A DNA stretch of 64,000 nucleotides from Enoplolaimus lenunculus (Eukaryota; Nematoda; Enoplea; Enoplida; Thoracostomopsidae). The position numbers and the translations under genes are program-made. The DNA lies in contig JASANG010001656.1 in the NCBI GenBank assembly GCA_030248215.1, forward strand, positions 124,001 to 188,000, in the 5' to 3' direction. Below the pieces are notes generated by a model, which had not been told where the DNA came from, made no database searches, and worked only from the letters and a program-made list of their open reading frames with translations. This document shows positions 1 to 11,700 of the stretch, piece by piece (positions within the stretch are counted from its first letter, which is position 1; every line of letters begins with the position of its first letter).

Positions 1-47
1 ACTTGTTTCTATGTAATTCGAAAATGATAAATAGAGAAACTAAGGGC

Positions 48-207
48 AGGCTCGTAGCCAGCTCACCTTCCTATGGTGGACTAAACATTTTTCAGGGGGC
101 ATAGAAGGGTTTTCGATGACTTGCAAGCAAAGCTGGCAATTTTTAGGCGGGCGACATTCTTTCGACGGGGGTTGAATCCTTCTGGTTTCTCTTGGGCTAC
201 GGGCCCG
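48..207. mobile_element. family D short inverted-repeat element
   Basis: Ends GGCTCGTAGCCAG and GGCTACGGGCC are inverted. The centre has the family's AAAACCCTTCTATGCC and TTTGCAAGTCATCG blocks. About 160 bp, no coding capacity. The interval 208-992 holds no other feature that I recognise. Confidence 0.7.
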
Positions 208-992
208 ACCAGGAGTGTATATATACATTGAGTGGCAAATTTGTTAAATGCTTAAGCCTATAGGATCCTGTGCAGTTATAAACTTAGATATTAGTAGCAA
301 CGCATTCCAAGCTATAAATCTTGTAGACGAGGTGCAAAATGAAAAATCTATTTCACAACCCTATCAAAATTAACAGAAATTTTGATCAATGTTGTAGAAT
401 GCAACTTTTGCACAACGCAGATATTCCATTTGAAATGTAAATTTTGATTGCGATTCGAAACGCTTCCATTACGCATGAGCTTAAATATCGCTGTCAAGTG
501 ATAATTGACCAAAGCTAATGTGCATCTCGCTCAAGAACAAAGCATTTTGTTCAAATTTAAAATGTTCAGATATCGAAATAGAAATGAAATATTTTGCCAT
601 ATCTGGAATTAGCAAATTTTAACTTTAGATCTATTGTACGAATGGGAATTTTACGTAAAATTAATTTTGCGTCTATTGTAGTTGACACCGGAAGAGAAGT
701 AGCTTCAGTACTGAAAATAGTGCACATTTACAGTCAGATGTGGATGTATGCTTGTGAGACATGCTTGTCCGTTATATGCACATGCAATATAGCGCAATGC
801 ACTGTACATATGCTAGCTGACAGTATACGGACGAGATATAGTCGACAATAGAAGCAGTTGGACAGGCTGGCTACGTGGGGCAGAGGTACAGCGGTTGCCT
901 TGGAATCCTGAGGCCGCTGGCTGAATTCCGGCTCTGAATGACCGCTTTTCCAGCTGCTTAGTGAAGACGTCTGACGTTCTGGTTCCTACGTA

Positions 993-1247
993 CACTCTAA
1001 ATTTCAGTGAGTTAATTTTTACTCAGAATAAGTTGAATCACTCAGTCTGAGTGAGGACTATCAGAACTCAGAATTTTGAGTTTATTCAATTCATTCTGAG
1101 TTAATTAATCAACTCACCCAGAGTCAACTCAACTCAGAGTGAGAATTAACTCAACTGAGACGGAGTTAATGTTTACTGATATTAATTCAGAAATAACCAG
1201 CTCGCAAGCTGAATTGATTATTAATCAACTCATTGGAGTTCACAGTG
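993..1247. mobile_element. family G element (CACTGTAAATTCC type)
   Basis: Inverted ends CACTCTAAATTTCAGTG and CACTGTGAACTCCAATG, with many copies of GAGTTGA or TCAACTC inside and TA on each side. From 1248 to 1733 only AT-rich spacer is seen, including a fragment of the TTAA family near 1390. Confidence 0.75.
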
Positions 1248-1733
1248 TAGACTGACAAACAACCTGAAATTTTTAACGAATGCGATTTGGTGGAAAACGC
1301 ATATTTGAACACTCCCTGCTTTAAAGGTGTAAGCATTTACTTAAAACACACGGATTGTGTATTATTTCGCGTGAAAAGCAGTTTGCGTTTAGTTGCTCAT
1401 AGTATACTCTATGTAAAACGGGGTTACATATGCACCCGAAAACGTTGAACAGACTGCACCTTACGTAGTAATTTTTGGCAAACTGTTACAAACAGCTTAT
1501 CTAATTTAGATAAAAATTGTCGTTACATAACAATGCTTAGTTTACTAGCATTTACCAGTTTAATTAATGTTTTGGTCAAATAAATTGTTTTGCATTCGCC
1601 TACAAACAACCTAAGCAGTTTGCATTTTAACAATGATGGATCCGGTTCCAATCCAGGTTCCACAACTGGATTTTGGTTTGTGTCAAATTTCGCTTACTTT
1701 GTTTACAAATCATAAATTGCGTACAAAACTGTT

Positions 1734-1888
1734 GGCCCATGTTACCTTTAGGGCCGTCGTGGTTTCTGGTGGGTGTGTAAAAAAGTAGGCTTACATTATA
1801 GACTACTTTTTTTTGCTTAGGATTAGGCTTAGGCTACGGCTTAGGAATACGCTTAATCTACTGTTACGGCCCTAAAAGTAACATTGTC
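1734..1888. mobile_element. family B TTAGGC-core element
   Basis: Starts GGCCCATGTTACC and ends AAAAGTAACATTGTC (inverted), with a TTAGGC-like core. The region 1889-2293 has TTAGGC fragments but no convincing gene. Confidence 0.7.
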
Positions 1889-2293
1889 AAAAGTGATTAA
1901 ACGTGCAGTCTCGGCAGTAAAAACGAACAATTTTGAGCTAATTCTTATCAGCAGAAATTTAAGGCTTAGGCTTAGGCTTAAGCTAAATGTTTTGGTAAAG
2001 GTTCAGAGTTCCGGGTATGTTTTTCACTATTCCAACGCCTTCCGCTGTCGTGCGGTAACGTATGTAAATTGCAGCGTGACACCGTATGATAATTTGTCCG
2101 CCGACCGAACGCCTTACATCACAGATATCGAGCCAGTGTTGGGTTTAGGCAAGTCTTTTCATAAAAGTATAAGCCCAAGGCATGAGAGGTTTCCTAAACA
2201 GAAAGCCGAAGCCTGAAACTAAGCATAAACCTAGAGGGAGAGTGGGTGCACAAGCGCAGGGAGGATTTACGTGATCCAGATATTCGTAAACCG

Positions 2294-2670
2294 TTAACCG
2301 TTTCTCATATGAATATTTTCAATTTCATATGTGAGGTAATTTCAAGGTAATATTCGATCCCCAGTCTCACGGGTGGAAAACGTTTACGACGACCACTGAG
2401 CTACACGAGCTTGACGCTCGACCTGGAGTGGGCTCTGACGTCTTGCGGAGATTTTGCAATGCGCATATATGTTATAAATGTTACACTGCTCACAGTGTGT
2501 GTATTGCTCGTACATAATGTATTTAGTTGCTCACAGTATTTTCGTGTTGTGGAACATTTTTCACTGCGCATATATGTTAGCGTTGTTAAACACTGCTTAC
2601 AGTGTGTGTATAACTCGTATATTATTTGTATTTAGTTGCTCATGGTATACTTTATCAGTGAGAAGGTTAA
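2294..2670. mobile_element. TTAA-flanked piggyBac-like MITE with tRNA-derived segment
   Basis: Bounded by TTAA. The left end TTAACCGTTTCTCATATG inverts to the right end GTGAGAAGGTTAA. The minus strand at 2348-2410 carries the tRNA-Gly-like segment. The element ends 38 bp before the WASP start codon, so the WASP core promoter or 5'UTR must lie in or next to it. Confidence 0.75.
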
Positions 2671-2708
2671 TAGAACGTAAACAAAGTAGATATATATATA
2701 TTTGAATT

Positions 2709-5700
2709 ATGTCAACTTCGCATAATAAACCAAAGAAAAAACGGCCGCAAAATCATGGTTCTTCTCAATTGACAGAAGTAGAAAATCAACTGCTGTTTAG
2801 TTTGCTTGGACAAAAGTGTTATGTATGTTATTGATTCAAATGAGATGATTAATCAACTCAGAGAAAAAATTAGTTATTTCCTGTTTTTTTTTTCTGACAA
2901 TTAATATCATTATATATTAACTCACTCTGAAGTGAATTAATTCTTGGTGAATTTACTAATTAACTTCTAATGAGTTCAAACAATTCGGAGTTGTGTGTGC
3001 TGAAACACCAAATTCAAAGCACAGAGTTCTGAGTGACTCCAACTAATTTTCAATTAAAATCAACTCACTGGAATTTATAGTGCACTACAAAAGTGTATTG
3101 TTGTATATATGAGCAACTGTACAGGTTGAATCCATTCCTAAGCTTTATTTATGCCAAAATCTGAAAATTTCGAAAACTGTGGGACACTGTAAATTCCAAT
3201 GAGTTAATTAATAAACACAGACTCACTGTAAATTCCAGTAAGTTGATTTTAGCTCAAAATGAGTTGAATCACTCAGTCTGAGTTAGGGCTGCCAGAACTC
3301 ACAATTGTGTGTTTATTCAGCTAAATCTGAGTTAACTGATCAACTCACTCGGAATCAAATCAACTGAGAATCAACTCAACTCAGAGTGAGTTAGTGCTTA
3401 TTATGGTTATTAACCCAGAAATATCTAACCCGCTAGCTGAGTTGATCATTCAACTCATTGGAATTTACAGTGCGAAAAGTTAGTTATTTTTGAGTTTATA
3501 GCCGTAAACTTTATCTTACTCTGGGTTGACTTGATTTTGACTCTGAGTTGAGGTGAATCCAGGGGGAGAGGTTGATTGATTAAATCAAAAAGTGTTAAAT
3601 TAACTAGGAGTTTTACGACATTTGAAAACTACATGTGAACTAAACAAAACGAATATTTCAATTATAATCAACGATGAAATTAGAAAAGTGTCAACCAGTT
3701 GCCAATTTCTATTTCTTAGAGCTCAAAGTACCTAAACGTTAATATTTCAGTTGCTTAATTTAGCTTATGTAAAAATCAAGGGGATTATTTTTCTGTTGAA
3801 CTGGAATAGAGTATGCTTTTTTTCTTATACTCAGGTAAAACCTCATTCTCACATTTAGGTTTAGGCTTAGGAATATGCTTATACTAGTGTAACCGCCCTA
3901 TTGGAACTACATTTATGTATTTCTTAATTTTTCTCACTACATTTTGCATGATATCAAAAAAAATTTTGCTCGAAACTTTGACCCATGTAAACATCAGGGG
4001 CGAAACGTTTTTCTGTGGGACTGGAATAGAGTATCGCTTAAGCTTTAGACTAATTTTTTTGCTTGGCTCCAGTAAAAGGATACATCAACCAATTATCGCT
4101 TAAAATTTCTTAATCTTCGTGTTTTAGACGCTTTGTACTGGCGTTGTCCAGCTATTACTTGACGAATTGCACACTGCAACAACATGGACAATTCAATATA
4201 CTGGAGTCGTGTGTTATATTAAAGATTACGTTCAGAAGGAACGTTTTTTAAGACTCTATGATATTGAAGTACGGGCCCGCGTTCTCAAATGTGTATAGCA
4301 TCTATCACCAGTTGGTATCAGGTCTTGAAACTTTGTGAATGCTGAGGCTAAAAATTCAGCACATTTTACGTATATGTTTTGCTCTAATGCCAATTTTGAG
4401 TCCAACAACTGCAGTAGTTAGTGAGTTTGAAAACCTATTATTAACTGATAATAGTTGCTATACACATTTGTGAATTTAGTGGAAGGAGACACGTTCTCAA
4501 CTGTGTGTAGCGTCTATCGCCTTTTAAATCAACTTGTAGACATTAAACTAACGCAACAGACTGTTTCAACCTTCGCCAAAGTTAATAAATCAAGTGCGAA
4601 AAATGTGCTGAATTTTGAACGACCTGTTCACAATTCTCCAAACCTTATCACCCAACTATTATTAATGAAATGTGCTAATCACATTTGAGAATAGGAGCAT
4701 AAACGGATCGACCCAGTCGGGCAGTACGCATCAGCCAGAAATTTTTTTGTGATAAAATGGTAAATAGAAATAGTTGATTTTTGCCATTTGTTGAACCGCG
4801 GTTATCTCCTATCCTTACCAATAAAACAAGAACGACCAGTGTCGTATTCATTGGTTCCTTGACTGGCCACCAGGATTTGTAGCGGCAGCAAAACGAGGTA
4901 ATCACATCGTAGGCACGCGAATATAATACGCATTTGTTGACTTAATTTACAGTTCTGTGTTTGGTAGCGAGAGCAAAAAATTAAAAAATTTGCATACAGA
5001 GATTCGTTTAAAATTGTGCTTGTAAGAATAAGCCAGCCATACAACAGTCACCTTGTGGTACTTTTTGCCAGTCAGAAGCTTAGGCTTAGACTTAAGCTTA
5101 GGCTTAGGCTTAGGCTTAAGCGTAGGCTTAGGCTTAGGCTTAGGCTTAAGCTTAGGCTTAGGCTTAGGCTTAGGCTTAGGCTTAGGCTTAGGCTTAGGCT
5201 TAGGCTTAGGCTTAAGCTTAGGTTTAAGCTTAAGCTTAGGCTTAAGCTTAGGCTTAGGCTTAGGCTTAGGCTTAAGCTTAGGCTTAGGCTTAGGCTTAAA
5301 CTCTCTAAAAACCGTTACTCTTGAGGAGTCCACAGTATCGTAATTGCTTAAGGGTAAACGGTTGGTTAGCTTCGCGACAATTATTCGGTTCTTGTTCTAC
5401 TCTTCACCCACAGCCTTATGCTTAGCTCAGGCTTAAACCTAGCTTCAATGATGGTAAAGTATACAAGAGCCAGTTGTTTTTCATAGTATTATCATAAAAA
5501 GGCTAAATAGATTTAGAATTAACATACATTTCCTACAGTGGTTGTATATTTGAAACCCCCGCAGCCACTTTGATAACATTTTACATGCACTACGGAGCAA
5601 AAAACGCAACGCGAACTGGGCACATTCTTTGTTTAATTTGTGTTTAATAACACAAAAATTCTCTTTCGTTCTTCGCTCAGTGAAATCAGTACTGCAATGA

Positions 5701-8700
5701 CCCGAATAAGAAGGGGAGCTGATATTTATTTGGCCTCTCCAGAGGGTACCCTCCTTGTTATTCGGTTACGTACTGTTATTTATATTTATTTTCAACCAGC
5801 TCACCGGCACCCTTGCTTACTGATATATCCTGTATTGCAGCTATCCGTTGAATTAAGCGTTTTTTACCTTGCATTAAAACCTTGAGCAATAATTGAATGT
5901 TACAAACAAAACTGTACGCCTTAAATTTCGTCGAACTAAAGTTTATTTGGTCCTCTAGTCATTTATACGCTACAATTAGGAATAATTGACATTTATGGAC
6001 TCTAATTAGAATTTAGAGACTCTATCCGCTTACGGACTCTTATTAGGGATACTGACTCCTATTGATTGGGACTTAAAATGGGGACCCCCTCTTGTTACTC
6101 CACACCATCTTATTCGGGTCACTACAGTATATCATTTATTTATTAAAAGTAAAATTTGTGCATCTGGGTACATTTTGTGCAGAAAATAATATACTCCAAA
6201 GTGCGCATTGCCTTTTTTGTTGGCCTACCAATCTATTTCTGCCGCATGGATAAAGTTGTGTTATTGGAGTCAATTTGTGGCTTAATGCAAGCTTAGCGAA
6301 CGATATCTTTGAAAAAAAGCTGCAATCTTATATATCAGAATTTTGCATATATTGTCAAAAAAATGTTGACCATCAAGTGTGAATGAACAAAAACGCTACG
6401 CGCGCAGATACATTTTGTACCATGTCCGACCATTTAAATTGCATAATATTTTTATGAATTTTAAGACTAAACAAATGATTTGGGAACAAATTATTTATGA
6501 ACAATTTTATACAAGGATGCCCCATCCAAACTTGATTACTTTCGAAGGCGACGTACGTTAATACCTTTGGACTCAGTGCCGGAGGTGTCAGGGGTGAGGG
6601 CTTTCCCAAACTCAAGGGTGTCGGGGGGCCCAAATTCGCGAGCGAAGTAAGCGAGAAGCCAGACGCGTTTTAAAACTTCGGCGGATTTTGTTACACCGGT
6701 TATAGGGTGGGGCCCCTTTAGGATTGCCCCCCCCCCAAAATGGGGGTTTGGGGGGTGGCTGCTCCGGCCCTGCCTTTGATCAGCTGCCGTTTGTTTATGT
6801 AAATTTACAGAAACATTTTGGAAAACAACTGATATTACAGTTGAACACTATAATGCGCCGGTCACATAGTAAAATTCGGTTGTGCCACAAAATGTGTCGT
6901 AGCTCACCGTTAACAACCTCTCGACCCTGTTTCAACGAATATTTTCCGTTGACCCTAGGGTGAGTATCACCATCAGTCGCCGTCCGTCGCCGTCCGTCGC
7001 CGCATGTTAAGTATACACTGTAATCTCCAGTGAATCGATTTTAACTCAGAATGAGTTGAATCCACTCAAAAGTCTGAGCTCTAAATTAAAGTCTTCGAGA
7101 ACTCAGAATTCTCAATTGAATAAACTCATTCAGAGTTAATCAATTCAATAGGAATTAAATCAGCTCAGAGTGAGTTTAAGATTTACTGATATTAACTCAG
7201 AAACAACCTGAAATAGCTAATTCTCTCTCTGAATTGATTAATCAACTCATTGAAATTTACAGTGTAGCGTCACCTAAAGAGTTGAAGAGTTGCGTTACAC
7301 CAGGCGTCGCAACGCGGCGATAAAAAAATTCAGACGCGCAGAGACTACGAGAATGACACAACGCTTACGGATACGTTTATGTAAACAATCGGTATTCGAA
7401 TTGGAATACAGCCACACCCAATGTATACGCTGCAAATTCCAATGAGTTGATTATTCAATTTAGCTAGCGAGTTGGTTAATTCTGAATTAATATCAGTAAA
7501 CGTTAACTCACTCTGAGTTGAGTTAATTCTCACAATGAGTTGAGTAGACTCAAGGTGAGTTGATTAATTAACTCAGCATGAATTGAATCAACTCAAATTC
7601 TGAGTTCTGATAGGCCTAACTCAGACTAAGTGATTCAACTCATTCTGAGTTAAAATCAACTAACTGAAATTTACACTGTATGTATGCAGTTTGTGTATAA
7701 AATTAATTTGGGTTTAGCTAACAGCCTAAAACACATTTGTTAATAAACAGAAATAACTGTATATATTCAAAGGTATTCTCGATCGTCATACTGTTTCTGA
7801 CTTTGGTTAAAGTTGTATTTCACTAGCGGCACCTCGCGTTCAACTAAAATGTTACCGGATCCATTGTAAACTTCCATTGAAAAGATTGAGTTTAATGTAT
7901 AGAGTATTGACCAAGATTCGCTAACATACAGTTAACCAGGATTTTTGAAATGAAGTTAGACGAAACGTTGTATGAAAATTTCCAAGCCAAGTTTCTTGTT
8001 CTACATACTGAACCTGTTTTGGCCAATGTATAGAAAAGAGCCGGAACAGTAGCAGAAGCATATTCCTAAGCCTAAAGCCTAAAGCCTAAGCCTAAGCCTA
8101 AGCGTAAGAATGAGCCTAAACCTAAACAAAAAAAATTAGTCTAAAGCTTAAACCGACTCTATTACAGTCCTGCCGGAAAACGATCCGGCCCTGTTCTATA
8201 CATGGGGTCCTGTTTCTAAGAAGCCCTGTACAAGAATCTCGAAGCCTATTTAACCGTTGAATCGCTGCCCTTGCGGCAACGTTCTTATTGGTCAACATAC
8301 GTTTGTTGGTGACTTTGACTGAACGGCAGCACGATTTGTTTGCCTTCAGACATGTCGCGTTGGGCTCAATTTTTGTGACCAATCAGAAGCGTTAGCGATG
8401 AAAGAAATTCTTGAACAAAGGCTGAATTCAAATTTACAACAGTCCAGTAAGTTTAATTCATAACAACAACTACAGTAAGAACCATATGCTTACATCCTGA
8501 AAATGTAAAGGCATCCCGAAAAAATGGCCCTAACCTTAATATTCTTCAAATATAAATGTCTATTTTATAAACAGTCAAATTTCATCTGTTCTTTAATTAT
8601 ACGTTGATTGGTTTTTTTAGCACGAACGCAGATTTGTTTCGGCTGGTATATAGTAGATTGATTGGAACTCAAAATGGGAACCTCCTTATTTCTCCCTCTC

Positions 8701-11700
8701 TTATTAGGGTCACTACAGAACACTAAGTTCCGTTGCTTGCAAGCATAAATTTATTTAATATTTAGTCATTGTAATTTTATCCAATAGGAAACAACGAATA
8801 GTTGGGTTACAAAAACGCCATTGGATCATTCACTTAAATTCATTTCTATTGGACGCCTGGTTGAGTTTGAATCAATACATTCCAGTGCTAAAAGTCGATG
8901 TACAGTACAGATTTATAATGTCGTGGACTGGCCCGTAGCCAGCTCACCATACTAGGGCTGGCCAAAAATTTTTCAGGAGTGGCGTTCAACGGCTTTCAAT
9001 GACTTACAAAGCAAGACTGAAAACCTTCTAGAGAAGTCAAAATTTTTCCGTGGGTGCTAAGCCCCCATGCCCCCCCCCCTTAGCTACGGGCGCTCGGACG
9101 TTGATAGTTTTGTTGACTAACTTTCATATCGAAAACGTAGTGCATTGATTTCAAGCTAACAAAACTAAAGTAAAATCTCAACTTAAGTTGAAATTGAGCA
9201 TTTAAATGTTGTTTTAGCTCAATGCAATCAAAGCGATGCCGAACAACGCAAATTTTCGTCAACAGGAGTTGGAGTTGAAAATCCTGCAAGTCAAATGAGC
9301 GGAGTTGTAGCGCTTACGAAAACAGGTTCGCGTTTTTAGTAGAACCTAATTTTGAGTCAAAAATTACGCTTTTAGGCTCAAGTTTAGGCCCGTATTCTTA
9401 AATGTGTGTAGCTCTAATCTCCAGTTGGTGATAGGTCTTGGAACCAACACAACCTGAGCATCAAAATTCAGCACATTGCTCGCGTTTGATTAAGTCCTAC
9501 TTGTGTACCAATTTTGAGATCTGCCATTATTGTAGATGTTTGTCAGTTTGAAAACGTATCGCTATCTATGATATAAGGTGCTATATTTATTTAAAAATAT
9601 GGGCATTAGCTTAAACTTTTAAGCTCGTGAGTAAATGAGGCGATATCCACACAAATTCGGCTGAAGTTTTAGGCTTCATCTAACATATAGGATTGGCTAT
9701 TTTTATTTTATACCAGTGTTTACAATTGGTTCAACGTGAGTTTACACTGTAAATTCCAATGAGTTGATTAGATTAATCAATTCAGCTAGCGAGTTGGTTA
9801 TTTCTGAATTAATATCAGTAAACATTAACTTACTCTGTGTTGATTTGATTCTCACTCTGAGTTGAGTTGACACTGAGCTGAATGAGGATTAATAACTTCA
9901 TTCTGAGTTAAAATCAACTCACTGAAATTTACAGTGTACCATTAATTTAATAAGCTGAATCTGATTATAAGGTAGGGACTATACTCAACATTTTGTAACT
10001 TACACCAACCAAGATTCAGAGGGTGGTGGGTGAGCCACGAACCAGAAAATTGTTTGAAATAAAATATGGTCAGGTCCCTACTTTACAAATTTTTTCTGCC
10101 ACAAAAATTGTGTTTGGCTTTTATCGCTCAAATCACTCGCAATGATTATTTCACCAATTTATGGCGTACACCCAATCAGAATACTTTATTACAAAAATGG
10201 TAAAAGTATTTAACTGCCGATCGTACAAATTTTTCACTTCTTTGCCACGAAAAGTGCGTTTGGATTATCGCTCGTTTCGCTGTCGAGGTTTTTGCAATAT
10301 ATACTACACGTTTCGAGGTCAGATAATTCCGGATCTTCCTGTGTACCCCAGACGGATCACAACCTTTGTAATTACACCAGCTGAATCGTTAATAATATCT
10401 GGCTGATGTTCACTATAGTTCCCCACAATTTCAAGCCCATATGAACATAAAGCTTATCCACGCTAATACGCCAAAGTTGGAAAATTTCGAAAATTATGGT
10501 AGAACGCGTATAATACTTAAAAATGATTTTTTGTTATTTTTAGCACCAAATTTGAAAGATGTGAAACATTTCTTTGGACAGTAAGCGTAGTTTAAAACGT
10601 TGTTTGTTGTTGAAAACTTTTACGCGCAGTTAATATAAAAGTTCACAGCAGCGGATCCAAAAATTTGCGACCGGCAGGGGTGGTTTGGCTGGCAAAAGTT
10701 ATGAAATGCAATTTTTACTGTATGATGCTATATATGTGCCAATTTTCTGAGAGGGAAAATTATAAGGTAGAGACTTTATCATTTTATATAACAAAAATTT
10801 TCTGACGGATTGGAGGGGGGCGTACGCCCAATCTGGATCCGTGAGTGGAAGTTTATAGGATGTATCCACAAGTAATAGTTTTTTGTTTTCGATATTCGCC
10901 CATGTCCAGAACAGCTCCCTAGTAGGTATAGATATTTGCTTAGATTTAGGCATACAATGTAAACTCCAATGAGTTGATTAATCAATTAAACTAGAGAGTT
11001 GGTTATTTCTGAGTTAACAACAGTAAACTTTAACTCACTCTGAGTTGAGTTGACTCTGGGTGAGTTGATCAATTAACTCAGAGTGAATTGAATCAGCTCA
11101 AAATTCTGATTTCTGATAGTCCTAACTCAGACTGAGTTATTCAACTCATTCTGAATTGATATCAACTCACTAAAATTTACAGTGTAGGTTTAGGCTTAGT
11201 TATCGTTTAGGTTTTAACCGACTGACTTATAATTTAACGCGTAACAGTGGATCCGAAACCGCACGGGTACCCCGCCGTGGTACTTAAGTTTCTTCACTAT
11301 CCTGTAAACTAATATGTAAAAAAAGTATTATTAAGGGGGAATCTATACCAGGCACTTCGAAAGTTACACAACCTACACAAATTAGAACTATACACGTTTG
11401 AGCAAAGTTTATCTTTGTGTTATGCGGTGTTCACGTTATAACAGGGGCAGCATGGAACACGTTTTGTCCCTATGGCTATAGCTGGTAACATTTCGTCTGA
11501 CCGTTTATCCGCTATCAGATTCAAAAAATTTGAATTGTCTGCTATCCTGATGTGACATCTACAGTTTGTACTGCAATATCATATGATATTCCAAATATTC
11601 TCTGCGAGTATCATATGATATGTTTAAAAATGTCTGCAAAGTTGTGGTAAACTAGTTTGATTGTCCTGTAGAATGTCATATGATACCAAAAATTGAAATT

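Larger units (their letters stand above)
2709..9325 (+). other. WH1 (EVH1) domain exons 1-4 of WASP
   Basis: Four exons build the WH1 fold, which in this family binds WIP-type partners. Exon 1 ends [11 protein letters not shown] (N-WASP LFTFLGKKCV). Exon 2 (4128-4268) reads [15 protein letters not shown], then [10 protein letters not shown] and RFLRLYDIE, following N-WASP SSAVVQLY, SGVACLVKD and FLRIFDIK. Exon 3 (6466-6552) reads [15 protein letters not shown] then LITFEGD, with W91 of the WEQ motif. Exon 4 (9199-9325) reads [19 protein letters not shown], matching the last strand and start of the final helix. All joins are phase 0. After KF, exon 4 loses similarity, so the helix end is either divergent or spliced differently. 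Introns 1-4 are crowded with repeats, which hides these exons. Confidence 0.85.

Noticed and set aside
993-1247. CACTA (EnSpm) assignment of family G
   Set aside because: Ends start CACTG, but most copies are flanked by a simple TA on each side rather than a consistent 3-bp duplication; left unassigned.
5077-5299. True telomere or chromosome end, and a nematode origin
   Set aside because: The array is inside a gene with normal sequence on both sides, and TTAGGC elsewhere is the filler of transposons.
4947-5333. Long lysine-proline and arginine-leucine open frames
   Set aside because: They exist only because the TTAGGC hexamer has no stop in several phases; the same holds at 12289-12895 and 36102-36368.
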